A stretch of DNA of 64,000 nt from Ascaphus truei (GCA_036426205.1 WSYH01001188.1:26001-90000); one strand, 5' to 3'. Counted from the first letter of the stretch, positions 11,879-23,255 are shown. Notes: generated by a model not told the origin, from the sequence alone. Translations and numbers: made by a program.

Positions 11879-12516
11879 ATGTCCGTCGAAGACCCTGGAG
11901 ATCCTTGGCCTGTCCCTCTGCATCTGGCTGGGTGGTGACCTGTTCTGGGGGCTCACCCATTGGCATGTGTCCGCCTTCATCGAGAACAACATCGTGGTGC
12001 CCAGACCATCTGGAAGGCTTTGGATGTCCGCGTGGTGCAGAGTCCGGCAGATGCATGCAAGGTGTACGAGCATCATCCTGGCCCTATCGCCGAGCTGCAC
12101 GGCGGGCAGGGCGCCTCACCCGTGCTGTGCCTCCTCGTGGGACTGGTCGTGGATGCTGGTCACCTCGTGGGATCCCAGTGCCCAACTGCTTCCAAGGCAG
12201 CAGCTGAAGAGCCGGGTTGGTGCATGTCGGGGGGTTGATCTCCATCACCTGCGGGGTGCTGGTCCTCATCCCCCTCTGCTGATCGCGAATATCTTGATCA
12301 GGGAGTTCACGACCCCCACGTCCCCCCCTCCAGGAAGAGGAGATGGGGCGGCGCTGTACGTGGGGTGGGCGGCCACAGCCTCCCTGCTGCTGGGGGGCTC
12401 CCTGCTGGGGCTCCTGCCCCAGCAAGGGGCAAAACCAACAGCCCGTCAAGTACTCGGGTGGCTGCCCCCCGGAGAGCCGTGTCCAACGGGGAGTATGACA
12501 AGAAGAACTAGTGTGA
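11879..12516 (+). CDS. CLDN5: Claudin-5, reading frame broken by many small indels
   Basis: Claudin-5 is a four-pass tight-junction protein of endothelial barriers, encoded by a single exon. The segments appear in the correct order but in different frames: LEILGLSLCI (first membrane helix), SAFIENNIVV (start of extracellular loop 1), a TIW/LWM region, VVQS...CKVYE, LLVGLVV (helix 2), GVLVLIP (helix 3), NILIREF (loop 2), GAALYVGWAA followed by SLLLGGSLL (helix 4), VKYS, and the terminal GEYDKKN-Y-V PDZ-binding tail followed by TGA at 12514. The last step needs one base, because AACTAGTG stands where AACTACGTG is expected. At least six frame changes occur over about 635 bp. The likely start is the ATG at 11879. 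Its position beyond the CDC45 3' end, on the opposite strand, matches the human order. Since the adjacent duplicated segment has the same indel-rich signature, I favour poor base accuracy over a true pseudogene. Confidence 0.85.
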
Positions 12517-13920
12517 GTGGGGGGGGGGCGACATCGGGCATCCCCACGCTGCGTGACAACGTGGGGTCGTGGGTGTGGGGGGCAGAGGCCTGCTCCGTCC
12601 TCCAGATCTCCTACCCACCCAGGGGGGCTCAGTGACCCTTACACTGACTCTGTGCCCCCACCCAGGGGGGGGGGCTGCCTCAGTGACCCATATTATTACA
12701 CTGACCCGCTGTGCCCCCCCCCCCTCTCCCCCCGAGCGGGATATCTTTCAAGGACATCTGGCAGGACAGCCCCCCCTTCCCCCTGCAATGGACTTGTGCA
12801 CAGGTCTGTCTGTGGGTTTGGGGTCAGTGGGGATGGAAGAAGAATCATACACAATGTGGACTTGTATTGTATGTTGTATCATGTGTAATGCACCCTGTAT
12901 GTTATATATATATATGTATGTTGTATGTTATGTATGTATGTATGTGTGGTGTGTGTGTAATATATATCAACACACAACACACACACACACACACATACTG
13001 ACATATTCATAGAGAGAGGTGTGGGACTTTATCAGTGTGATCCTTCCCTGATCTCTATTATCAGGGTGCCCTTTACCCTCCCCCGGGTTCTTCTTGTTGC
13101 GGAGGTCTGCGAGCATTGCACAGCACTGTGGTGGTCGCAGTGGAAGAAATAAGGTCACCCCATTGGGGCAGTGAGATATAGGGGGATACCTGTGCCTTAT
13201 ACAAACCAAGCACGCCTATAGTGGGAAGCCGAAGACTATAATCCTTGACAGTGAGGAGGGGGTGGGTGATCCCTTTGCCATTAGCCTGTTTGTTTAATAT
13301 TAAATATCACTCAGTACATCCTTATAGGGTGATGTCTCTTCCCCCGCAGAACCTCTGGAATACAAACCCACATCCCCTGCTTAACAGCTCACTGGGGACT
13401 AGGGGGTCGATATAGATTCCATAGGGCAGGAATAAGTAACAACACTTTTATTGTAATTTACAACAGTTCATCACCAAATAAGATTGCGTACCTGTGTATA
13501 AAGACCTATGTATACCTAGGATGTAGTTTAAATAGTGTTTTGTTTATACGTTTGCTCAGGTAGGCAACAGTTTCCAAAGTTGCCTAAAATGTGTATTTTT
13601 TATTATTTTAACTCTTTAAGTGCTGACGGGAGCATATCCCCCCTTCATATTCCTTCCTAGACATTAACCCTTGTCAGTGCCGGGTGGATCAGCACACGGT
13701 GCTCGTATTCAAAATCCCCCTGGGCGTTATCACCCCTGGGCACTCTTTCCTCGTGTTAAACTATTTCATTCTTTAACGACTGGTAACTCATTGGGGAAAA
13801 TGTGAAATAAAATACATGTTAAATTGGGCTGTTCTGCCATATGGTTTTTTTTTTTTTTTAGAAGGATATTTATCGACGTCTCCTAGTCGTGAGAGCCAAA
13901 ATAATCCCCCAATAAAGTTA
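12517..13920 (+). other. Probable CLDN5 3' flank / 3' UTR
   Basis: There is no further coding exon. G- and C-runs and an imperfect CAGTGACCC(T/A)TA repeat occur at 12630-12720, then TATG- and AC-type microsatellites (12908-12998). Two AATAAA hexamers (13806-13811 and 13911-13916) could serve as CLDN5 poly(A) signals. That assignment is inferred from position only. Confidence 0.35.
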
Positions 13921-14310
13921 TCCAAGATCAACGTATATTACCATCAAGTGTAAAAGCACAATTTCCCACTGTGTCCCCCCTCTCGTAACATTACTCTGTG
14001 TGTTGAACATTTGTACAGGGCAGTTTTAGAGTTTTGGTACCCATATAAAATATTACATTTTTTACATGTTTTATTTGTAACCAATTGTAACTTGTGAGTC
14101 AAGTAAAGAGTTTTTTTATTTAAATGTATGCCTTTTGCAAAAAGATCGACCAAAGTCTCTTTGTATTTCAAACTTATAAAATACTCTTTTTAAAAAAAAA
14201 ATTCAAAAAAATCTCAACTTTTCACTATGTGTTTGTGTCCAAATTTTGTGTTTTGTACTAATCGGTTGTGTATTGTTGTATATGTTGGTGTTGGTTGTGT
14301 TTTAAACATC

Positions 14311-14488
14311 TGGTGTGCAGACCCCAGTCCTCGAGGGCCACCAACAGGTCAGGTTTTCAGAAATCCCTGCCTTCAGCACAGGTGGCGCAGTCTTCGGCTG
14401 ACCACTGATGGGCCACCTGTGCTGAAGCGGGGATATCCTGAAAACCTGACTGTTGGTGGCCCTCGAGGACTGGCGTTACACACCCCAA
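14311..14488. mobile_element. hAT-type MITE, family A
   Basis: It has inverted halves CCCCAGTCCTCGAGGGCCAC and GTGGCCCTCGAGGACTGGCG around CAGCACAGGTGGC. The short spacer between the halves gives a near-perfect hairpin. Confidence 0.8.
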
Positions 14489-14764
14489 ACTAAGGAAAAA
14501 TATTGAAAAAAATTGTTGATATTCACATTATTAGTGGTAACATGTTGGCACAACCTCATAAACTTGTAATTAGGTGGTTAGTGGACATTCACATGACACA
14601 TGTAACTATGTAACTATGTCATTGCTTGTTTTGGTGTATCTGTTGTCAGTTAAAACACATGTGGATACTGTTTAAATTAAAACAATTATGTATATTTGAT
14701 TATCTACAACTAGTGTTAGTAACTATAAGTTATAAGTGTATATGTATATATACCATAGTTAACC

Positions 14765-14966
14765 CAGGGGTACTCACCCAGTTAAGACCCCCTTTGCCCC
14801 CCGGAACGGGTCAGGTTTTAAGGATATCCCTGCTTCAGCACAGGTGGCTCATTGGAAGACTGAGTCACCTGTGCTGAAGCAGGACTGATTGAGCCACCTC
14901 TGCTGAAGCAGGGATATCTGTAAAACCACCTGTTGGGGGGTGTTGAGGACGGAGTTGAGCCCCCCT
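14765..14966. mobile_element. hAT-type MITE, family A
   Basis: It starts CAGGGGTACTCACCC and ends GTTGAGCCCCCCT, flanked by AGTTAACC and TGTTAACC (7 of 8 matching). Confidence 0.8.
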
Positions 14967-15553
14967 TGTTAACCAATACAATGAAACACCACGCTGCATC
15001 AAATTCGGAGTTAATTATGCACTTAGTTCTCTGCGCTACAAGAGACCGTGGTCGTTCAACTTCGCTGATTTTGCCGCAGTTGAACGATTGTGTTTTGGTG
15101 CACAGATAACATTTTTTGAGCACTAAACATTTACAATCTGTACGCCAAGCGCATTTTATTTCCGTGCGCCAAAATAGTTGACTAAAATAATAAAAAATAA
15201 TAAAGAGGCACAATGAGAAAAATAAGATTAGTACCAACACACCGCACGCACACACACACGCCACAATTAGGAGATTGTCACGCTTTAATTTTTATGCCAT
15301 GTACATACAGGCTTTAATATGTACAGTAGGTCTCTTAGTGTGTGTGTGTGGTGTGTGTCAGTGTTGTTACATTGTGTTCACTCTCTATCAGGGTCTGTGT
15401 GGGGTGTGATCATGTGCCGCGTACACATGATTGTGTGTGTGTGTATATATATATATAAATATATATATATTATATAGTGCTGGTTTTTAATCTGCAGTGT
15501 ACAGTACACCTTTACAATTCCATTCATACTTCCCATGTGTGTTTATATTAAAG

Positions 15554-15720
15554 CAGGTGTCCAACTCCAGTCCTCAAGGGCCACCAACAGTGTCAGGTTT
15601 TCAGGATATCCCCGATTCAGCATAGGTGGCTCATTAACTTCTGCACACCTGTGCTGAAGCAGGAATATCTAAAAACCTGACCTTTTGGCGGCCCTTGAGG
15701 ACATGGAGTTGACCACCCTG
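15554..15720. mobile_element. hAT-type MITE, family A
   Basis: It starts CAGGTGTCCAACTCCAGTCC and ends GAGTTGACCACCCTG. It has a short interior with one CAGCATAGGTGGC and its inverted CACCTGTGCTGAAGCAGG. Confidence 0.8.
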
Positions 15721-16007
15721 TATGGCAGGGTCTCTGCAGGGATAGAGTTAACTCATTTCCCCTCAGCACTTGGTATTATATAGAGGCTTTAGTCGGGGTC
15801 CATTTAAAACTGCATCAGATCAAGGCGCAGAAAGGACAGCTTTGTCCTGTGTCAGATAGTCTGTCACATGGATATTCTGAGAGCACCATCCTATTAATCC
15901 AGTATTAGCAATGGCTGGCCCTGTGTCTGTGGTTCCACAGAAGCACCTGCGCGACACATTGTGTCATTTTTGCCTTACCTGTCCCTGCAAAGTGTTGTTT
16001 TTTAAGG

Positions 16008-16256
16008 CGGGGTCGGCAACTCCAGTCCTCAAGAGCCACCAACAGTCAGGTTTCAGATATCCCTGCTTCATCACATGGGTCTCAATCAGTGGCTCCGTGA
16101 CAGCTACTGATTGAGACACCTGTGCCAAAGTCGAAGCTGAGCCACTGATTGAACCGCCTGTGTGAAGCTGCGACTGATTGAGCACTGTGCTAAAGCAAGG
16201 GCTATCCTGAAAACCTGACCTGTTGGTGGCCCTTAAGGACTGTAGTTCTCCCCCCT
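16008..16256. mobile_element. hAT-type MITE, family A (duplicate of 143-400)
   Basis: This is the same insertion as at 143-400, carried by the segmental duplication, including the TTTTAAGG-type flanks (TTTAAGG is still visible on the left). It lacks about nine bases relative to the other copy. Confidence 0.8.
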
Positions 16257-16754
16257 GTTTAAGGGTTAAACCCTTTGTTGACAGAAGGCATGCACTGCAG
16301 TGAAGGGGTTAATCCTACCTTAATAGGTAATCCTGTCCTAACTAGGCTGTGCACAAAACCAGCCCGTGCTGTCCCATATAACGCACATATTTGGAATTTG
16401 GCTAAATACACTTTGCAGGCGATTAAGCCATTTCTAAACAACCGTCTGACGGGGAAACTAGGATTCCTCCTGCAGGGCGGGGTACAATGTATGCAGGGAT
16501 ACAGCGCACAGCAAGAGGGGTATATATGGTCAGACGGCTTACCCATAACAGTGAGAGCTTAGCCAGGAGGAATGTACAGGCATCTTTATTTCGATCACAT
16601 CAGTACACATGTCTACATGGGAGAGATTTGGGGGGTTATTTATAGGACGGTCTGAAGGTGCGATGCTTTATGAAAGCGGGACACGATCAGAACCAGAGCA
16701 AGGCTGAATATTATAGGACACTTTGTATTTCCGGGTTTCTAAGAAAGTATGGAG

Positions 16755-17217
16755 AGATAGTTGTAGATAGATAGTGTTAAATAGATAGTTTAAATAGATA
16801 GTTAAATAGATAGTTAAATAGATAGTTAAATAGATAGACAGACAGAGATAAATAGATAGATCACAGCTAGATCTGTATATAGATGACAGATACATAGATA
16901 TAGAATAGATAGACATAAATAGATATTAGATAGTTAGATGATATATACACAGATATATCTGTATATAGGTAGACATCAATAGATATACAATATATAGATG
17001 ATAGATAGATAGATACACAGATAGATCTGTATATAGGTAGACAGATCGAATATAGATAGATGCTATATACACAGATAGATACTGTATATAGGTAGACCGA
17101 TCAATAGATATACAGATAGATAGATAGATAGATTATATACACAGATAGATACTGTATATAGGTAGACAGATCAATAGATATCCAATAGATAGATAGACAG
17201 TCCAGAGGATAATAGTC

Positions 17218-17279
<62 letters not shown>

Positions 17280-17610
17280 TCAGATAGATAATTGATTGAT
17301 AGATAGACAGATAGATAGACATCAGATAGATGATAGATAGTAAATATTAGATAGATAGATAGATAAGACAGTCAGATATATGTTGTAGATAGACGGTCAG
17401 ATAGATGATTGATAGATAGACGGTCAGATAGATGATTGATAGATATTAGTAATAGATAGATAGATAGATAGATAGATAGTCAGATAGATAGATAGTCAGA
17501 TAGATAATAGATAGATAGATAGATAGATAGATGACAGATAGACAGTCAGATATATGATAGATAGATAGATAGATAGATAGTAGATAGATAGATAGATAGA
17601 TAGATAGAAT
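16755..17610. repeat. GATA/TAGA tetranucleotide array (copy 2)
   Basis: It shares the internal layout of the array at 905-1790, including the GTTAAATA blocks and the recurring CTGTATATAGGTAGAC unit, with scattered single-base losses. Confidence 0.95.
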
Positions 17611-17871
17611 GTCCAGCTACAAAACTGAGACAGAAAACAGCACCAATTAAGCAGGAAACACACTTGTAGTAAAGCATTTGGGATTTGTTTGGTTTGATAA
17701 ATCAGGGCAGTGTTTTGGAACGGTTTTGCACAAGTTTTAAAGTCAAAACCGAGAGTGCCTAAGGCCTGATTAGCCCATGCACTGACTTTTGAACTGGCTC
17801 CACCACTTCAGATTCAGTGTTTTTATTACATACAGCTCATTCCTGGAATTGTTGGTCGTTTCAGCAAATAA

Positions 17872-18215
17872 AAATCCCGCGTGTGAGCCCATCCACACGT
17901 CTCGGACAGGTCTGCAACCCTGCCCTTCCCCATTATCTCCCAGCATACAGTGCTTCCACTGCAGCAAGGGATTCTGGGTAACGACATGCAAATGAACACA
18001 CAGTGTCACCATTTGCTTCAAATCCATTTTAACATGAACCCCTACAAGCGTACGCCTGCCGCCTTACACAGCTTTTCGGCACAGCCTGGGGTTTAAGAAG
18101 TGCAGAGCCAGTAACCCTATTCACAGACAGCTGATTCCACCTTTTGGGTCTCATCCGTGTGAGACGGGTTATACTGGCTTGGCAATTATCAATAATAATA
18201 ATAGTTGTTCTTGAA
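17872..18215. mobile_element. Palindromic repeat, family C
   Basis: It contains CACGTCTCGGACAGGTCTGC, CATACAGTGCTTCCACTGCAG, GGATTCTGGGTAACGACATG and then GTGCAGAGCCAGTAACCC. It corresponds to roughly one arm plus the centre of the fuller copy near 54.6-55.0 kb. Confidence 0.75.
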
Positions 18216-18565
18216 AAGTGTTAACAGTATATCCAGCGCAAACCGTCTCCGCTCATTTCTAAGGCGGTGTTCTTAGCAAAGGAGGAACTAGGAAATACAG
18301 GGCCCCATTGCAAGGGTACTTTTTGGCTTCTGCAACCCCCATAGTTCATAGAGGCGCATCACAGGACTACCCGGGAACAGACACCCCAAGGCTGTGGGCT
18401 TCTTACCACTGATTTATCCCTAAACATTATTATACATCTTTTACATGCGTCCCACAAACCTATTAATCACGTTTCTTACATCTGGTGCTGGTCATTTCCC
18501 AGGGAGGTTTATTCCAAATCACGCAGAAGAAGAACGAGTCACAGAGACGCAGAATACGTCACGTC

Positions 18566-18767
18566 TAGGGTTGCCAGGTGTCCGGTAGTGAATCGGACTG
18601 TCCTGTATTTGGATACTCGGTCCAGTAACAAATGAGAGGTACTGTAATACTACTACTGTAATACCGGACACATGTATGTGTCTGGTATTACCTCCCTGGA
18701 CATAGTGACCTGACGCACTTTTCACCATTGAGTCCAGTTTTTTTGGAGAAGCCATCTGGCAACCCTA
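18566..18767. mobile_element. hAT-type MITE, family D, perfect 8-bp TSD
   Basis: It starts TAGGGTTGCCAGGTGTCC and ends CCATCTGGCAACCCTA, and is flanked on both sides by GTCACGTC (18558-18565 and 18768-18775). At 202 bp with no ORF, the perfect TSD and terminal inverted repeats make the boundaries secure. Confidence 0.9.
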
Positions 18768-19337
18768 GTCACGTCTCATTATGCGCGCGTCACGCCATCA
18801 CTCCGCATTGTCACCTGTGGCGTCCCGGTGTGACGCACTCGGAGATCGGCAGCGGAGGACATTAATACATTGCCGCTAAGAGACGCCGGGCGGAGATTTG
18901 CATTAATGTCGCTTCTACTATTACTGCCGCACATGAACCCGATAAATTCCCCCCAATGAAACGGAAACCCACAGATCCACGGGCCCCTCCGATTTCCCCT
19001 AATAATTAGAAGTGAGTGAGTGAGTAATGACATTCCAGTGAGCGAAGATCAGGGATGGAGAGAGGAGGGGAGGGTGGCCTTGGAAGAGATAAGACAGTGT
19101 GGGAATTACAGGAGCAAACGGCTCACAAAATATTTCCAGGCTGAGTAAGACGGTGACTGGTCGGTCGTGCACACACGGGGCAGAGCCCCAGTCCTCGGGA
19201 GCGCAGTGAGGAAGAGTGTTAAGTGACTCATTTGGGGTGAGCTCAATAAAAAAGCCTCCATGCATTCCCAAAGCAGCTGAACGCTTAGCACTAACCAGTT
19301 AAATGGCTGGGCTGAAAATACAAGCTGCCGTATGTTT

Positions 19338-19412
19338 CTCAAGACTAGTCCTCGAGTACCGCCTAACAGGTCAGGTTTTAAGGATATTCTGCTTCAGCAC
19401 AGGTGGCTCAAT
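19338..19412. mobile_element. hAT-type MITE, family A (left half only)
   Basis: CTAGTCCTCGAGTACCGCC through CAGCACAGGTGGCTCAATCA is present, but the inverted right half is missing. Confidence 0.7.
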
Positions 19413-19510
19413 CAAAATGACCTTATTTGCAGTGAGTGACTCTCCACATATCCGAGACCCACACCTGGTAACCCAAGAACCCTCACCCTTTCTCATTATA
19501 TATATATATA

Positions 19511-20587
19511 TGTAGCGGTCATGTAAAATGCCTACAGTCATCTCTCCTGCTGGCAGCCTGTCACCTTTTCCCGTGGGTCCACGTCCAGTTTGGGAATGTC
19601 GGGAGGGTCCCAGGGAACCGGTGAGAAATGGACTGGGGAGAGACTGAACAGCTATGCCTCTGATGGTGGATCGAGGGGTGGAGGGCAGTTGGGAAAAGTA
19701 TCCGAGTCCCGATGGGTACCTAGTGTGGCCGTAGTTAAGTCTCAGGATAGCTCCAAACAAGAGAGGTGGTCTAGGCCCCTTTCATCAAGAACCTCTGGGG
19801 TATCTTCTTGGGGGGATACAGAGGAGGGGGACTCACTGGAGTGGGGGTCTGAGGAACGTAAGGAGACCCAATGGTGGGCGGTGGGGGAATTTACACCGGC
19901 CCAGAAGAAGAGGAAGATGCAGGAACGATGGTTTCAGATATGTCAGCATAATATAGAGCCTATGGAGCCAGGGATATTATCTGACCCCGTGGACACAGAC
20001 GAGCCCCTGTCATGGGTGTTGCCAGGGAGGGCAGGGAACGCAGAGCTGACTAGGAGCAGTCGGGCCGAGAGGGCTATTATAGCTAAGTACAAAGCGCCCC
20101 ACAGGTTGGAGTACCTGTATGTCCCTGAACCCCTCATGGAAGGAGAAATTGAGTTTAAAATGGGTTCCACTGGTGAGGATAGGGGATATGGCACTGATGA
20201 GGAGGAAGGATCAGGGGAAGAAGATTGGGATCCTGGCGGGTTACATGAGAAGTGTCACTCAGAGGGTTACAGCATTGCTGCTCTAAGCCCGGTGGGCCAT
20301 GCTGTGCGCAAGCCACCGTAAGAGGGTATGGTAGTACCACTAATGGATACTCCATAAGGGAGTAACCCTGGTTGTTATACATCTATGTTAGGATGTATCT
20401 GTAATGTTCATGATGGAGATATGTACTGCATTATGAGAAAATTTGTGTGATGTTAATTATGTTTTCTGTTGCAGTGCTTCCTGGAAAGAGGTATGCAAAT
20501 TTAGGTCCCAGCGAGGACGATGGGATTCACCAGGGGGAGAATGTAGCGGTCATGTAAAATGCCTACAGTCATCTCTCCTGCTGGCAG
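19511..20587 (+). mobile_element. Direct-repeat-flanked unit with one long ORF; possible non-autonomous retroelement
   Basis: An identical 46-bp sequence beginning TGTAGCGGTCATGTAAAATG lies at 19511-19556 and 20542-20587, in direct orientation and 985 bp apart. The second copy is preceded immediately by AGGGGGAGAA (20532-20541), a purine run placed like the polypurine tract of an LTR element. The interior carries the 243-codon ORF. No clear primer-binding site, reverse transcriptase or flanking target duplication is seen, and 46 bp is very short for an LTR. A chance duplication, a DIRS/Ngaro-like remnant or a recombined element are alternatives. Confidence 0.45.
19590..20321 (+). CDS. Hypothetical 243-aa ORF, unidentified
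   Basis: I do not recognise this product. The ORF is the longest non-repetitive open frame outside the known genes. Its composition looks coding: Trp, Glu and Ser spread throughout, a basic KKRKMQERW stretch, a segment RAERAIIAKYKAPHRLEYLY around residues 155-175, and an acidic EEEGSGEEDWD patch near residue 210. It ends at a TAA that overlaps a good splice-donor match (CC|GTAAGAG). A TTTTCTGTTGCAG acceptor-like sequence follows at about 20462-20474, after which the frame stays open into the second 46-bp repeat and the adjoining MITE. It is probably part of a mobile element. There is no evidence of expression. Confidence 0.35.
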   Translation: MGMSGGSQGTGEKWTGERLNSYASDGGSRGGGQLGKVSESRWVPSVAVVKSQDSSKQERWSRPLSSRTSGVSSWGDTEEGDSLEWGSEERKETQWWAVGEFTPAQKKRKMQERWFQICQHNIEPMEPGILSDPVDTDEPLSWVLPGRAGNAELTRSSRAERAIIAKYKAPHRLEYLYVPEPLMEGEIEFKMGSTGEDRGYGTDEEEGSGEEDWDPGGLHEKCHSEGYSIAALSPVGHAVRKPP

Positions 20588-20665
20588 GCTGGACCACACT
20601 CCATCCCACAATGAGCAGCCACTATGATCTTTTTGTTTCAACACTGTCCCTCATTCCCTGTAGAT

Positions 20666-20955
20666 CAGATGTTTCTCAACTCCAGTCCTCAAGACCCCCC
20701 AACAGGTCAGGTTTTCAGGATATCCCTGCTTCAGCAAAGGTGGCTCAATCAGCAGGCTTCAGCAGGCTCTTTGACTGAGCTACTCATTGAGCCAACTGTG
20801 CTGAAGCAGGCTCTTTGACTGAGCCATTGATTGAGACAACTGTGCTGAAGCAGGCTCTTCGACTGAGCCACTGATTGAGCCACACTGTGCTGAAGCAGGC
20901 TCTTCGACGGAGCCACCTGTGCTGAAGCAGGGATAACCTGACCTGTTGGTCATGC
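20666..20955. mobile_element. hAT-type MITE, family A, with amplified centre
   Basis: The left end CTCAACTCCAGTCCTCAAG is normal. The centre carries about four tandem copies of a ~45-bp block containing GCAGGCTCTTYGACTGAGCC and TGATTGAGCCA. The right terminus is truncated after ACCTGTTGGTCATGC. Confidence 0.75.
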
Positions 20956-21010
20956 AATGCAAACATGCTTGGGGTAGACATAAGGTGAAATCCTACATAT
21001 GAAAGAAAGT

Positions 21011-21339
21011 CAGGGATCTTATAGGGCAAAACTTTTTTGCCCTGCGCCCCCCTGCCTGCTGTCCTCCACTGCTCGCGCGCCCCTTACCTTGTCTCCAGCA
21101 TCAAATGACGCTCTGGGGTCATGTGACGTCACGTGACCCCCGCAGCGGAATTTGACGCCGTGTTGCCATGGCGACGCATGGCCCGAAGCCGTCTGAATCA
21201 AGGTAAGTGCGTTACAGAGGCCTTGCGCGGTCCCCCGGTATTTAATTTAAATGCCTTGGGGAAGAGAGCGGGACCTCTGTAACCGCACGCGCCCCCCAAA
21301 AAAAATCTCTCCCCCCCCCCTGCAGTTTGCGCACCCCTG
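21011..21339. mobile_element. hAT-type MITE, family B
   Basis: It contains GGGCAAAACTTTTTTGCCC, CCTTACCTTGTCTCCAGC, CAAATGACGCTCTGGGGTCA, a perfect TGACGTCA (21124-21131) overlapping CACGTGAC, GTATTTAATTTAAATGCC, and the end AGTTTGCGCACCCCTG. Confidence 0.8.
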
Positions 21340-22453
21340 CTAGAGGGTCCGAGGTTTCGCAGCAGGTGGGGAAATGGGCACACGAGGTGGTTCTTATGCG
21401 CCAGCACATTCTATGTTGCTACGTGACCTGCGCATGCAGCGAGGGGCGCCGGGGTGTTATGTCACCGGGCGTCTCTGGCAGCGCCTGGCTTTTCCAATAA
21501 GCAGTGAAGCTTCGCGGGGCCTCTTGTACTCAGCATTTTCCGGAGTGCACGAGACAAAAGGCAGCGGTGGAAGAAAATAACCCATCATTAAAACAATGAA
21601 GCAGAAAGAAAAGCAGCCGCCTGGAAACACGCAATGAGACAGCAGCCGCCGTGGTGCCTAATTACACATCTCCGAGCGCACAGACCCCAACATATCCCAA
21701 CCGGAGGTGAGAATGTGCCCGGCCGCGTCCAGGACGGAGTGGCCACTCACCCAGGAAGGCAACAGCCCTGCAGAACCTGGGACAGGAGGATGGGGGGGAG
21801 GAGGAGAGAGAGGGTGGGTTGTAGGGAGTTATACCTTTTAGTGAACCACAACTCATTAATTGATGGAACAAACTTTCCTGAGAGTTGGTTCATCACAACC
21901 CCCTATGGTTGGCCCAATCCGACCCATATAGAATCAGCCCGTATGTATCCCAGGAGAGAGAGGAGAAAGATTGTGTGTTGGTACGAAACCCTTTTCTTGC
22001 GCAGGTAGCAACACCCCCTCATGAACACGCACATTTCTTCCCCCCCCCCCCCGCAATAGTTTCTTATTGTACAAAGTTCTCTGGGCCGTAGTTTCATAAC
22101 TTGTTTTAAAGTTCGCAGCTTAAAGGCCGAGCTCCATCTTTCTTACACCATATAGTTATAATGTGCCAACGTATTCCATGGCGCAGTACAATGGGATGTG
22201 TAGCAAACGCATGACACACTTTGCCGGCCAATCTTAACTCTAGCTTTTAAATTAAAGGAAAAAATATTCCGCACAAAATAATTCCTATAAACGCCACATG
22301 TTAGAGGCGAATTCCAAGGCTACGGGCCATGTCTGCTAAGCATGTTATAGTCCGGTCATGTGAATGTGCCGCAAGGTACCTTCCGACTTAGCGCTACTTA
22401 ATAAATATGGTCCTATGTAAATGATGTAACAATTCTGCAGTGAGTCACTACAC

Positions 22454-22654
22454 CAGGGGTGGGCACCCCCAGTCCTCATGGGCCACCAACAGGTCTGGTT
22501 TTCAGGATATCCCTGGTTCAGTACAGGTGGCTCAGTCGAGGCTGAGCCTCTGATTGAGCCACCTGTGCTGACGCTGGGACTGATTGAGCCACCTGTGCTG
22601 AAGCAGGGATATCCTGCAAACCTGACCTGTTAGGACAGGAGCTGCCCACCCCTG
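22454..22654. mobile_element. hAT-type MITE, family A
   Basis: It has matched ends CAGGGGTGGGCACCCCCAG and GAGCTGCCCACCCCTG. Both halves and a spacer repeat of GGGACTGATTGAGCCACC are present. Confidence 0.85.
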
Positions 22655-23255
22655 GGCCAAACGAGAACACGCTACTCAGAATACGGATAGCGGTGAGGTG
22701 ACCCGATTAAAGAGAGCGCCCAGAAAGTTAACGCTGATATTTAACAGAAAGAGGAAAAACTGGAGAATTTGAGTGAAAGTGCGTGATTGGCATGAAAGAG
22801 AAAGGACGGCAATTTGCAAGGGAAGATGTATTCTTCATACAAGAATAACATTTTTCCAGCGTCGGTGTGGGCTTGGGGTTTGTGTGCAATGTTTGGATAA
22901 AGTATCCTCGCTGCAAATTCTTCCGGGGAGCAGTCGCTGAAGTTCTCGGGTCCGCTTCCCACATCTTGCTGCAGTAACAAACCCCCCCGGCCCCCCTCTG
23001 CCCGTAACTGTCGGAGTGCATTCCTTCCGGCCCAGCGGCAGGTGTCCGCCGCTCCTCTCTACTCCCCGCTGCGAGATGTCCAGTCCAATGAAAATAAACT
23101 GGAGCGGGTTACGCAGTGGGTGCCTGTGCTAGCACCGGACTGGGAGGTAGCAGGGGTGCCTCGGGTAGGCGCGACATATTCTGGAGGTGTAACTCACCGA
23201 GTTACACATGCAGCAATGGGAATCACAACAACACCAGGATTGATTCCCCCTACGG

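Larger units (their letters stand above)
15871..17825. repeat. Copy 2 of the ~2-kb direct duplication (indel-rich)
   Basis: It is colinear with 1-2008, but with many missing single bases, for example CAACAGTCAGGTTTCAGATAT where copy 1 has CAACAGGTCAGGTTTTCAGGATAT-type sequence. Substitutions are few. The segment contains its own copy of the family A MITE (about 16008-16256) and of the GATA array. The right breakpoint falls after GTGTTTTTATTAC. Confidence 0.9.

Noticed and set aside
11879..12516. CLDN5 as a clear processed pseudogene
   Set aside because: Human CLDN5 is naturally single-exon, the position is the orthologous one, and the damage is indels with little substitution in conserved segments. 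A sequencing artefact is likelier, though not proven.
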